This document shows, piece by piece, positions 43,841 to 55,359 of a stretch of 64,000 bases of DNA (position 1 is the first letter of the stretch; every line of letters begins with the position of its first letter). The stretch lies in NCBI GenBank assembly GCA_944990035.1, contig CALYLX010000040.1:124001-188000 (forward strand), written 5' to 3'. This DNA is from Clitopilus passeckerianus. Taxonomy: Eukaryota; Basidiomycota; Agaricomycetes; Agaricales; Entolomataceae. The notes beneath the pieces were generated by a model, which saw nothing but the letters and a program-made list of their open reading frames with translations, was not told where the DNA came from and did no database searches. The position numbers and the translations under genes are program-made.

Positions 43841-46552
43841 ATGGCAAAGACCAAAGGTTAGTGATTCATCTGCTTGGCTTCAGCCCAACCGAAACCCGCA
43901 ACGCTCATCCATCCATCCGCAGCCGCTAATAAGACACAGAGGAAGTCGACGGGACGCCGGCGGAGGGACTTGAGTATGCTCCATACGATGCCACTCGATG
44001 TGCTATTTGAGGTATTGTTTTCTCCCCGTTCCGTGCCAGTGGTAATTGAGGTGGTCTCGAATCTGCTTCCAGATCCTCTCCTGTCTATCGCCCAAGGACC
44101 TTTTATCGGTTTCGGGAGCTAACCAGGAGTTCTGCAAGCTCCTTTGGTCCCGTAGCGCCACGAGCCTTTGGAAGGCCCTGCGTGAGCAGATTGGCGCACC
44201 AGAGCCCCATCCGGATATATCTGAACCCAGGTGGGCGCTTCTGATGTTCAATGGGTTGAAATGCCAAGTAAGTATATTTCCTCCCAATGAATACACGTTT
44301 GCGGGTCATTGAATACCCTCATACTCTAGGGTTGTAATGCGCCGAGCACCAAAGCTGTTGATTTTGGGATTCGTCGGCGTGTCTGCAGAGAATGCAAACG
44401 AAAAAAGTAACTGATTCTCTGGCTTGGAGAACCTGGGTGGCTAAAATTCATCTTCCTTGCAGCCTTGTACCGACTGGCCGCGTTGCAAAGCGCTACCCTC
44501 AATACGACCCGGTCATTATCGAGTTCCTTCCTGGCACTGGTTATCGTTCGTCTGATCCATTCCTATTTTTCTCGCTGGAGTTACCTAACATGTGTCCAGT
44601 CGGTAGCTGGCTCCATAGCGGAGCACGTGGACTGCACCACTGGAAATCCGATATCGACGAGTACGGGACCGTTTGGAACGAACTGATGGAAAACGTGAAA
44701 ATAGGCCTTCCTGGGGCTCAGGCAAAGCTTGATGATTTCCGTAAGCGTAAAACTCGTATTCGCGGGATAATTGAGGAGGTGTGTGCAGTTCTGCCATACT
44801 CCGACCATTGATTTTGCTCATATGTTGTTCAGAGCCTAGAGCCTTACATGGAATGGTGCCACGAGCAATTCAGAGAGCAGGCAAAATCCGTCCGGGATGC
44901 GGCAGTAAGCCGAAAACAGGAGTAGGGATTCGCCACTTCTTCTTTGCTTCGTACACTCAGGGCCAGTCCCAACAGAATCCTCAAGCGTTTGCGCGAGCTG
45001 GGCTACGAGGAAATCGACATCGCTAGCATCGCTTATGACGACGAAGTCATCCAAGGGAGAAATTTGACAGAGCGCAGTGAGTCACCATCCGATGGGTAAT
45101 GATCGATGAATTCTAACTCCCTTCAAAGTCTGGAATACCATTCGGCCAAAGCTTGAGGCTAAGGTTACGAAGCATAGGAGGACACGCTTGATAACGACGT
45201 GCAAGCCGCTCATGGAGCCATGTTATGACGCTTACATGCAAGGCGTTCGTCCTCAAGAGTGGCATCTTCAACCAAGCTTGGATCAGCTACTCTGGCTGCC
45301 GGATCTCGATCCTGTGGTGTTTGCTCCTACCGGAACTACCAGAACCTCTCCCGTCGTCACGAACATCGTCTCTCAGTTTCCCTCCATTGCGTTGTCTTGG
45401 CTAGAGGCACAGAAAACGGCACTTCGGCTCCTAGTCGAAGCCTGTGATGACAATGTAATTCTACTCTCCTATATTCAGAGACGTCGGGTCCTAACATTTT
45501 GACATTTCCAAGGTCGGCGAACAACCAGCTTCCACCCAAGGGAATACCCGCCAATCAAGCCCAGCTTCAGACGCATCCATTTCTACTCGTGTGGACAACG
45601 GCGATGTCTTGATGTTGGCATCGACCATTTGGCACTGTACATGCCAAAACGCATTGGGGAGGTGGGGGGAAGGCAACCATCTTATCGATTGGCAGGCGGC
45701 AGTATCTCATCTCGGTTGTGTCACCTGGGACGGGAAGCAGAGGTTAGAAGCTTCGGCGGAGGCAGGGGCTGTAGTCACCAAGTTGATTAAATTGGTTGGC
45801 CTTGATCCCAGCTCAACTACAAAGGAACAAATGGATAAGATGAAGGAGAGATATGTATCCAAGCCCAGAACCTCCTCTTCTGGGCCAGCGAACGGCGCCT
45901 CGGTTTACACATGGCGAACTGCGGTGAGGAAGTTCAAATTTTTATTGGATCCACTACTCATTTCGACAAAGCTCTTCCGTGAGATGGATTTCTTGAATCA
46001 CGGGTTTACGCCACCGATCTGGCATAGTTTGACTGATTACCAGCTTGATCACGTCTTACAAGCTGGTTCTGCCATCCAACCTAATATCTTCGCCAAAACT
46101 TGGGCCTGCACCCGATGCCCCACTGATTACCGCATGAACAATGATTGGTTCTCAATCGAGAGGCACTTGTTAGATATGTATGGTTGGCATCCCGTCTGTG
46201 CGGTACAGTAGCTAAACATCTACGTCAGGCATCGGATCGCCCACCCCAGCATCATGGAAGACATGCTATTTCATCCTGCCAGGCCACCAACCCTTGACCT
46301 TCAGTACTGGGATGAGGAAACTCTTCCAGACAATTGGGTTCGGCATGCTCGTTTCGCTTGTAAATGCTGCTCTTTTGCAGCGAACAGGCGCGACGACGTT
46401 CTTGAACATCTTCGTCATCGGTATGGCCCCTATCTCATGTGTTTTTATCAGTGCTGACAATTGCGAATAGGCATAGCAATCGGGCCGACTTCCAAAATTG
46501 TGGAGATTGGAGGCCGTATTTTGGTTATTTCCTGTCTAGCTTCTCCGAATAA
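43841..46552 (+). CDS. F-box protein with zinc-finger-like motifs, array copy 4
   Basis: Starts MAKTKAQPKPATL across a phase-1 intron that follows the fifth codon. The F-box is LSMLHTMPLDVLFE, ILSCLSPKDLLSVSGANQEFCKLL, REQIGAPEPHPDISEPRWALLMFNG. The CxxC pair is KCQGCNAP and DFGIRRRVCRECKR. The helical middle is shorter and more divergent, with MDKMKERY in place of the MDKSDLRV-type motif of copies 2 and 3. Two Cys-His units (WACTRCPTDYR and FACKCCSFAANR...LEHL) close it. The stop is TAA at 46550-46552. It shares its N-terminal style with copy 1 more than with copies 2 and 3. Confidence 0.8.
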
Positions 46553-46873
46553 GATAGCTTTCCTTACATGCTGGATGTAGAAAAGCAGCTTTAGGATATA
46601 ATATGGACGCTAATTGTAGAGGGACCGTGTTTAATAACATCTCGGGTTAGCCTCGCCTTGTCTCGCCTGTGTTCGCCTTTGGACATTCTAGCAGGTTCTG
46701 GGTTTACCGGATGAATCAGCTCAAATGTCGCGAGAAACATTCAACCTGTCGCGGCACCGACCTTGTGTCAGGGGGAGCGTGATATCATGCGGGTGATGTG
46801 ATTTCCTCGCAATGCTTTATCATCGACGAAATTCTGAGAATTGGCCACATTCCATTCCCTCCCTCAAACCGCC
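46553..46873. other. intergenic, nothing recognised
   Basis: Separates the F-box array from the aldo/keto reductase; presumed promoter of the latter. Confidence 0.4.
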
Positions 46874-47968
46874 ATGACTAGTTCTCAGCAGACGTCTTTC
46901 AAGCTCCTTGATGGTACCAGCATTCCTTGGCTTGCCTGGGGAAACGGAACTGGCACTGCGAAAACTACCGCGATACAATCTGGAAAGACTGCCTTAGAAG
47001 CTGGAATTCGCCATATTGACACCGCTCAAATTTATGGAACTGAAGACGCTACTGGTGAGGTCGTATCACAGACAACGATCCCAAGAGAACAGATCTACGT
47101 GACCAGTAAAAGTGAGTGCTCTCGACCATCCACGTTCGCCGAACTGGACTGATTTGAGTTCCTCAGTCTGGAAGCTCCCTGAATCCGATCCAGTCACCTA
47201 CGAGTCCGTCAGCGCGGCAGTCGACAAGTCTCTCCAGAAGCTTGGATTCGTTCCAGATCTCTACCTTATTCACAATCCCTACATCGCTCCTGGTGGTGCA
47301 GATAATCTGAAGAAACTTTGGAAAGTTTTCGAACAACTCAAGGATGAGGGGAAGTTGAAGAGCATCGGTGTCAGCAACTTCCGCCCTCAAGACTTTGAGA
47401 CCATCTTTGAGGGTGCCAAACACAAACCCGTCGTTAATCAGGTGCGATTCATCATCCGGTTGCCTTTTAGCATGATCTAATAACGCCTTAGATTGAATAC
47501 CATCCTTATCTCCTCGCCCACCTTGAGCCGGTGCTCAAGCTTCAGGCCGAACACGGAATTGTCACGGAATCCTATGGACCCCTTACTCCCATCCTAAGGC
47601 ATCCAGGTGGCCCACTCAAGCCTGTCCTCGAGCGAATCTCTCAACGTCTTTCCAAAGATACTGGGAAATCCGTCGATCTGGCTACTGTACTCCTACTTTG
47701 GACCAAAGTTCAGGGTGTCGTCGCCGTCACCGCAAGTGGGAATCCCGATCGCATCAAGCAACTCGCGGAAATCGCTCACTTGCCTGATGGTTTGTTGACC
47801 AAGGAGGAAATCGATGAGATTACGAGTGTGGGCAAGACTGTGCACTTCCGTCATTATGTACGTCGAAAGGGTTGCCCTTTACATGTTGGAAATATCTAAC
47901 CTATCGTTCTATAGGATGAACACATGGAGAAGGACTTCCCTGTCCCTAAGCTCCCCGACGGAAAGTAA
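46874..47968 (+). CDS. aldo/keto reductase
   Basis: Four exons (46874-47111, 47167-47441, 47492-47857, 47915-47968), 310 residues. The catalytic tetrad is complete: Asp 49 and Tyr 54 (GIRHIDTAQIYG), Lys 79 (VTSK), His 115 (YLIHNP). The segments LKSIGVSNF and VVNQIEYHPYL are the usual AKR signatures, so this is a TIM-barrel NAD(P)H-dependent carbonyl reductase in the cytosol, AKR type related to yeast YPR1/GCY1 and xylose-reductase-like enzymes. In place of the common LGxGTW the N-terminus reads WLAWGNGTG. Substrate unknown; the neighbours do not point to a pathway. Confidence 0.93.
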
Positions 47969-48064
47969 TGGCGCAACGACTCGAGAGACTAGTGCATTAA
48001 ATAATAAATGTAGACTATATATCGGATTCAATCATACGCTCCAAATATCGTTACGATAATATCG

Positions 48065-48760
48065 TTATGCTAAGCAGAAACAGCAGCAGATTCCGAACAT
48101 TGACCACATTGCGATCTCAGCATCCTCGGCGTCGGCTTTCACTCGAGAGTATCTACACCAGAGAAGAAGTAGAAGGATTGTGAGGAATTCGTCGTCTGAA
48201 ACTTCAGGTTCTACGATTATGGCTGGGAGCTCTGATTTGTTCAGTGCTTTCGACTTGAACTCGTGGAAGATGGCGATTGGTGTATCGTCAGGTGTTCCTG
48301 AATGTATTCGGAAGATCTGAGGATGGTCGAGTCATTCGTCTACTTATCGTTTGAAGAGGTTGAAGGGTTTACCTTCCATGTTTTTATCGGTAAATCATAC
48401 GCTGTTAGATATTGTTCCCCATCAAGGTTCCAACGACGCCCGAAATGCAGCCTGTGCCAAGACTATGTCAGTTTCTCTCAGCAGAATTGGTACAAGAACC
48501 ATAGGAAAAACAAACCCCATGACCGTCTCATTCTTTCCTATGTCAGCAACAGAGTAAGCTTCCCCGTGCAATTCAAAGGTTTCCTTATCCTTCCAATGCG
48601 CCACCGCAATCTTTCCATCAGAAGCTGTGATGGTGGTGGAAGCCAATCGTTTCTTCTTTGAAGCGAAAGAATGCGTCGTATACGTTGTCGAAGTTGTAGC
48701 GCTACTTAGCACAGAGTTGAAATAGTCGCGAGTATTGTCGAAAGTATACCTAGTCGTCAT
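48065..48760 (-). CDS. DUF6593-like small protein, copy 8 (Cys-rich tail)
   Basis: Three exons; exon 1 is 245 bp (48760-48516) and starts MTTRYTFDNTRDYFNSVL. Exon 2 contains FGRRWNLDGEQYLTAYD, exon 3 IFRIHSG, PIAIFHEFKSK, the acidic-hydrophobic segment VSDDEFLTILLLLLWCRYS, and the C-terminus MFGICCCFCLA. Stop TAA at 48067-48065. The end is a cluster of cysteines that could be palmitoylated or bind metal; copies 1-7 do not have it. It is the twin of copy 9. Confidence 0.78.
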
Positions 48761-49463
48761 TGTCACTGGGGAGTACGTCTGGCCCGGGAGTACGTAGAGG
48801 ATGCGTTGATTGGCCGCACTGGGTAAGCTCACCACCGTTATAACTTTCGTTGGAGTAAGGCAGTGCTCTTTGGCGGGATGGCCTTGGCCACATGGGTACT
48901 GTTCCCGACCTCCCAAGTAAAAGCCCAGCCAAGCAAAATTTGTATCGGATACAGAAATAGTGCTGTCGACATACCTTGGCACCGGTACGTCGGCGTTCAT
49001 AAACGATGCTAAGGCCCCAAGGAAATATTAGTACTTTAAGCTTGACAGGACCGACGCCCGAACATTGCTGTGCACCTTGGCCAAATTCCAACTCTTTGTG
49101 CCAAGAAGTTGAGGTACGATGGATCTTAGCGATTTAGGTTCCCATCAAGTCAGCTCCTCTTTGAGCCGACTTTGGGTTGGTAGAGCGCCACACACAGGTA
49201 GCTTCACACTTATTGGGAAGTTAGGCCGCTGGGGGTCCCCTGTTTGAGCGACTCTCGTGGTGTCTCTCGCAGAATGGAGAGTAGGTTGAGCAGCCCTACC
49301 TACCGTCACTGGAACCCCGACTATAACAAGGCCTTCGTGAATGTTGTGGGATCGACAAGAAGCAAGGGTATATTCTTGAGATACTAGTACAAAACAGGTA
49401 TTAATGCTCCTTGCCGACTGCCTTCCACCCTAGCGTTACTCGAAATCCATAAGACGACGTCCA
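48761..49463. other. spacer between DUF6593-like copies 8 and 9
   Basis: No gene seen. It contains the promoter of copy 8 (minus strand). Confidence 0.4.
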
Positions 49464-50161
49464 TTAAGATACACAGAAGCAGCAGAAAATTCCGAAAAAT
49501 GCCCAGACCGCCCTCTCAGTCTTTGCATCAGCCTTCTCTTTGAAGCGCAAGTAGCCACACCAGAGAAGGAGTAGAAGAATGGTAAGGAACTCATCCTCTG
49601 AGACGTCAGAGTCAACTATTATCGCAGGCAGCTCGTTCTTTTCTAGTGCTTTTGACTTGGCCTCATGGAAGAGGGCAACTGGTTTGTCGTCCTGAGTGCC
49701 AGATCGCACGCGGAAGACCTAACATTCGATGCTCCGTTAGTTCATGTAATTTTTCTCTGGCAAATATGGGTTCCTACCTTCCATGTTTTCATGGCTACAT
49801 CCCACCCGGTTAAGTAGTCTTCGCCAGACATGATCCAGCGTCGGCCATCCTCTAGTCTACGGGAAAGATGCGTTAGAGATGGGAGGAATGTTAAGAGAAT
49901 CAAGGACGAGACAAACCCTTCGACGTTCACATTTTTTCCTACATCGAACATCGGGTATTTTTCGCCACGCAATTCAAAGGCTCCCTTATCTCTCCAATGG
50001 GCGAAAGCCGTCCTTCCGTCTGAAGATGTGACGGTGGTAATGTCCAGTCGTTTCTTGCCCGCCGCAACAGAATACATAGAGTACGTGGTCGGTGTGGTAG
50101 TGCTGCTCAGCACGGAATTGAAGTAGTCATGGTCATTGTCAAAGGTATATCGGGTGGTCAT
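49464..50161 (-). CDS. DUF6593-like small protein, copy 9 (Cys-rich tail)
   Basis: Three exons; exon 1 is 245 bp (50161-49917), beginning MTTRYTFDNDHDYFNSVL. Exon 2 has DGRRWIMSGEDYLTGWD, exon 3 VFRVRSG, PVALFHEAKSK, VSEDEFLTILLLLLWCGY and the end FFGIFCCFCVS. With copy 8 it forms a third subgroup, marked by the MTTRYTFDN start, the shorter exon 1 and the FCCFC-type tail. Frame intact. Confidence 0.78.
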
Positions 50162-53088
50162 TGCAGTCGTAGCGAGGATATCTTAGAATGACTCGGAGCC
50201 AAGGTTGCGCTCAGGACCTTTATACACCATACTGGGGGTCAGGCCAAGGCTGTGTATGGGAGCATGGAGGATTGGCCCGCATTGCGGTTTCCAAGCATTG
50301 CTGTGCCCTAATGGTGTATTCCAACCAATCCTGGTAAGCCAAGACGCCTTGATACGTCCCAAATAGTAGCCAGATAACCAGTCAGAAATGGACTTCGTTC
50401 CTCCTCAATTCGACCCTTTCCGGTTTAGTAGAAGTTTCTGGCCCCAGGCAGCTTCACAGCTATCGGTGGTCGTGAGCTCTCATCGCAATTGCACATGGCT
50501 TCTTTCGCCACCGCTCCCTCCCCTCCGGCGAATATGGGGAGCGGCGAGACATTTTGCTTCGGCCTCCTGGTACTACCAACGGTGATCTGCCTCCGTTGAA
50601 AGGCTGTGGCTAACCAGCACAGTGAGAAATAAGCGAGCTGATTCCAGGACCTACTATGGCAGATGCCAGACACGTGTTTTCCTGCATTCTCCAGTGGCTT
50701 CGGGAATTAAGATTGGAGTAAAAGCTCGATATTAAGCAGTCAATCCAGAAGCCCAGAAATCAGTCCTAGTCCGTAATACCGTACAGAGCTGCAGCCAAGT
50801 TCATCATAGAGGAACCTGACTAATGGTGGCCAGGCACCAAGGCATCCACCGACATTCCCTTGGCTGTGCTAAGAGATAAGATGGAGATAAGATGAGATTC
50901 TCGAATTCGATCATGATCGCGACAACGGACCCACCGGGCCGTCGGGTTGCAATACCCGACTTTACCCGTTGGTCCCGTTCATGGCCAATTTTCCAGTGTC
51001 GCTGCGTTTCTCCTGTTATTCCCTCATACTCATTGCAATCCGTTCTGAAGACGAGCGTAATTTATCATCACTCCCGCATAAACGCCCGGCAGGCGTACTA
51101 TGAGCGAGAGAGAGATATGCCGACCCGGGACAATTGCAGAAGAGTTCGCGAAATCCGACCGTAATTTCGCTGTAAGAAACCATGACACCGAACGAGAAAC
51201 GGCCATACAAAGCTGGCAGACCCATGACATCGATATTGATCCGTTCTTGAATGGCGTACCTGGTACCGGCTTTGTTTGAATGTACTTGAGCATGAGAGCG
51301 GCAACGCTACGCAGTCGCAGGGTTACAGAATTTATTTGCCAATTTCCAACCCTCCCTACGCTGGGAGCGGTTCATATTCTCACCAATCCAATGCCAGCAG
51401 GGCAAAATGGTTCATTGCTGCGAAGCAGGCGGAATCACCTCGAAAACGGAACCTAATACATTCGAACCTCCCCGCCAAGCCCGCGATCAACTTCGCCAAG
51501 AGTACCCTGAAGTCCATACACTTTTCCTTCCAGGCTGCCCTAGGTTGTATTGCTCGCTGGTTAAACCCCGGACTGAGCTCGGGGTGTGTGATTCGTGAAG
51601 AATACCAATACCTCGGACGCAAGATACTACGGAAGCCTCATCGATAGGAAGTTTTTCGCTCAGTTATGGTCAAGGTTATGGTTTTGGGCAAGCAGAGTCA
51701 TGGATGATCTGGTTTGGCATGCGACCATGATGTATGAATGGAATAAGAAAATTGTAGGGCCCACTGTTGGTTGGGGCGTCTTCTCGCTCCGAACGTCTGC
51801 ACCACAAGCTCGACCGGGCCGCCACGAGAAGGATGCCATGTATACAAGTAGGTTAGTGATCTACGTATTGTATCATTGTTGATAGGAGAATTGTGACGTT
51901 AGAGAACTAGATAGACCCATGAGAAGCAGAAGTTCCATTCAAAAACGGAGGTAGTGGAGCAGAAGTCGTCTGTTGACAAACTGAATACTGATAGGCATTG
52001 AAGCCCTTACATCCGTTACTTCAGTCGTCACCTGATTCTAGTTTAATTGCCAGACTCTCTCTCGAGGGAGTATTCGACCAGGTCGCCGCTATATTTAGGA
52101 GCAATGAACGTCGAGATCAAGTCCGACGGGCTCGAGCTCCCAATTGCTCAAAGTTCGGCGTTGAATTGGCGTTGAGTCCTCAAAATCCCCAGGAGAAACC
52201 TAGGTTTCAGCGGCGCCTGAGAGGAAATAATCTCGCCAGATAACTGACTGCTATCTAGCAGATAACACTGCCCGAACATGAGCAAACGAGAGGCTAGTAT
52301 GAGCGAATAATCCTCAGCGGTAGATTCTCGGTGGGCCAACGGTGCCCGGCTGAAGAAGAAAACAATGTCGTTGATCTGCATAAACAACGCCAAGCACGGC
52401 AATGAAACTGGCTCGTCGGCAATCTGCTGTCAACAACTCTCGACAATCCCTCATCGGACTGCCACCGTGTTGACTCCGTGCCATGGGGTTTCCCCAGATT
52501 TGTAGAGACATTTGGCTTTCTGCCCTCCTTTAAATTCTCGTCACTTCTTGGGAGATAGTTGACCGGGATATTTACCAAAATTCACCCCTGAAAAGCCCTT
52601 CATAGCGGCGTTGGACCCTCGAAACCAATGGTCATGGGCACCAGGTCATGTAATGTATTCATGACCATCAAGAAGATCAAATTCAATGACATGGCATTCA
52701 ATTGAAAACTTATCCGGGAGACCCGACTCTCATTCCTACACCCGAAATCCAGCCGTGTGTCTTCTGACCTACCAGGTTGACACTGCAGTCGTAGACCTCA
52801 TGATGCTCTGCCTTCCATTGCAGCCTCAGGTCTCTGGGCGGAAAGATTTCGGCCACTCCCCACACTGCCAAGGCTTTGACCCTCGATGTCTCTTTCATTT
52901 TTCGCCATCGTCTCAATGCTGGCCGTTATCGTCCCCAAGTGTACCTTGCTAATCGACCATCTGTCCTGCATTGCGCTATGAAGCGAGGGTCCTCATGCCG
53001 GGTATTCTCCGCACGATACGCATATTTAAACTGGAATTGAGGACCGTCGTTTCTTCAGTTCGACGAACGAGCAAACTCCTCCTACGAC
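50162..53088. other. 2.9-kb gene-free stretch upstream of the cellulase
   Basis: No gene is supported on either strand; the longer open frames (for example 51276-51647) have no domain, no plausible splicing and random-looking composition. A 7-bp hairpin GTCGGGT/ACCCGAC lies near 50940-50962. A CTCCCCAC motif near 52856 matches the CreA-type consensus on the reverse strand and GCATATTTAAAC near 53021 may be the TATA box of the GH7 gene. No transposon could be identified. Confidence 0.5.
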
Positions 53089-54748
53089 ATGTTCCCAAAA
53101 TCCACTCTCCTCACCCTTTCTTTCCTCGCTGCCGCAGTCTGCGCCCAGCAGGTTGGCACTAACACTGCCGAAACCCACCCCAAGCTTTCCTGGCAGAAGT
53201 GCACAAAGAGCGGTGGTTGCCAGACTCAGTCAACTGGCTCAGTTGTCCTTGACGCTAACTGGCGTTGGGTCCACAAGACCGGCGACTACACCAACTGTTA
53301 CACCGGTAACACTTGGGATACCTCCATCTGCCCTGATGGTGCCACCTGCGCTAAGAACTGCGCCCTCGATGGCGCCGACTACTCTGGCACATACGGTATC
53401 ACCGCTTCCTCCGACTCTCTTACCCTCAAATTCGTCACTGGTTCCGGCGATAGCAAGAACGTCGGCTCTCGCGTCTACCTCATGAACGGCGACAGCAAGT
53501 ACGAGCTTTTCAAGGTTCTCAACCAGGAGTTCACTTTCGACGTCGACCTCTCGAAATTGCCTTGCGGTCTTAACGGAGCCCTCTACTTCTCCGAGATGGA
53601 CGCCGATGGTGGTACTGCCAAGTGGACCGGCAACAAGGCTGGTGCTAAGTATGGTACCGGTTACTGCGACTCTCAGTGCCCCCGTGACATCAAGTTCATT
53701 GCTGGCGAGGTAAGTTTCATATCTTGTGCGATAACTCTAGACCGATCTCTGACTTCAATCTCCACAGGCTAACGTTGCTGGCTGGGGTGGTTCTCCCAAT
53801 GACCCCAATGCTGGAAAGGGTAACTCCGGTGCCTGCTGTAACGAGATGGATATCTGGGAAGCCAACTCCATCGCTGCTGCCTACACCCCTCACCCCTGTA
53901 CCGTCAGCGGTCTCTCCAAGTGCACTGGTGCCTCCTGCGGTACCAACGGTCGCTACGACACCGTCTGCGATCCCGATGGTTGCGATTTCAACTCTTACCG
54001 TATGGGCGACCAGAGCTTCTACGGTCCCGGCCTCAAGGTCAACACCAACTCCAAGTTCACCGTCGTCACCCAATTCATCACCAACACCGGTACCGCTAGC
54101 GGCACGCTCAGCGAGATCCGTCGTCTCTATGTCCAGAACGGAAAGGTCATCCAGAACTCCAAGGTCAACATCCCTGGAATGGACGCCTCCGACTCTATCA
54201 CCACCGCATTCTGCGACTCGCAGAAGACTGTTTTCGGCGATACTAAGTCCTTCCAGAACAAGGGTGGCTTGGCTAACATGAGCAAGGCTCTCGCCAACGG
54301 AATGGTCTTGGTCTTGTCCGTCTGGGACGATCATGAAGCCAACATGCTCTGGCTCGATTCTTCCTACCCCACCGACGCCGACGCATCCAAGCCTGGTATC
54401 AAGCGTGGTACTTGCGCTACCACCTCCGGCAAGCCCACCGACGTCGAGACCAACAATGCCAACGCACAGGTCACCTTCTCCAACATCAAGGTTGGCGATA
54501 TCGGCTCTACCTACACTGGCGGCTCCTCCACCAGCAACCCCGGCGGAGGAACCACCACTACCTCTGCTCCTCCTTCCGGCCAGACTCAAGTCAAGTACGG
54601 TCAATGGTAAGTTTCGGTTTATCTCATATTTATGGATTGATTCTGACGAACTTCTCACAGCGGTGGCCAAGGCTGGACTGGACCTACTGCCTGCGCTTCG
54701 GGATCGACCTGCCAGGTCCTCAACCCGTACTACAGCCAGTGCTTGTAA
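53089..54748 (+). CDS. GH7 cellobiohydrolase with C-terminal CBM1
   Basis: Three exons (53089-53709, 53768-54606, 54661-54748), 515 residues. The signal peptide ends near AVCAQ, giving the usual N-terminal Gln. The GH7 catalytic site is [11 protein letters not shown], with Glu 233 (nucleophile), Asp 235 and Glu 238 (acid/base). A Gly/Ser/Thr linker leads to a complete CBM1 ([30 protein letters not shown]). It is a secreted retaining enzyme that releases cellobiose from cellulose reducing ends. Codon use is strongly biased to C-ending codons. The last intron splits the CBM1 at its first cysteine codon. Confidence 0.97.
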
Positions 54749-55359
54749 GCGCGAGTCGCAGTGTTACTCTTTTACCTGGGTTGTACGATTTCAAAAGATG
54801 GCTGCTTATGTATTTCTCTATTATCGGGCATTCATGTACTTCTGTAGAACCTCACGCAAAATTTCCTTTCTGTCTATGCATTCAGCGACCTTATATAAGA
54901 ATCTGCCCGGACCTTGAGTTGATCATATTGAGCGCCGTTTTTCTGCATTTCCGTGATAACAGGAATCGGACATCCGGCTCGGATAAACCGGTAACGCAGC
55001 GACCACCATGTGTGACTCGCGACTCGTCTCCTGGTCCTCGTTGACTCCAACCTCATTGACAATCGACAATGAATTGGTGCAGAGTCACTGCGCAGCCCGC
55101 AGTTAGAGCTGCAGCATAAGATGAAGATTATCAAGTCATACTCGTGGATTCTCTCGCCAAAGCGCTCGCTGCGCACCCCAAACGCCATGCATCACTGACA
55201 AACATCAGCTGCGCACCGACAATCTAGGCATTTCCTCAACCACACGCCCATTCGCCGATGGGGCCTGGAGTTGCTCCCAGTTGACATCAGAATGATATAT
55301 AACGACTCCGAAAACAACATTCAAGTCACCCAATCTCACACATTTGCTCTGGCATAAAA
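54749..55359. other. intergenic, with TATA box of the next gene
   Basis: No gene seen. GATATATAACG near 55295 lies about 65 bp before the ATG at 55360. Confidence 0.5.

Noticed and set aside
50940..50962. Hairpin GTCGGGT/ACCCGAC
   Set aside because: A 7-bp stem in isolation is expected by chance in this much sequence; no RNA gene or terminator context.
51276..51647. 123-codon plus-strand frame in the gene-free 50-53 kb stretch
   Set aside because: No domain, and overlapping open frames in other phases suggest chance.
52850..52865. CreA-type site upstream of the cellulase
   Set aside because: One six-base match is too weak to call as a regulatory site; mentioned only within the intergenic entry.
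53717..54670. 317-codon open frame on the minus strand
   Set aside because: It is exactly antisense to GH7 exon 2; strong C-ending codon bias of the cellulase removes stops on the other strand. Low-complexity Gly/Val/Asp composition, no domain.
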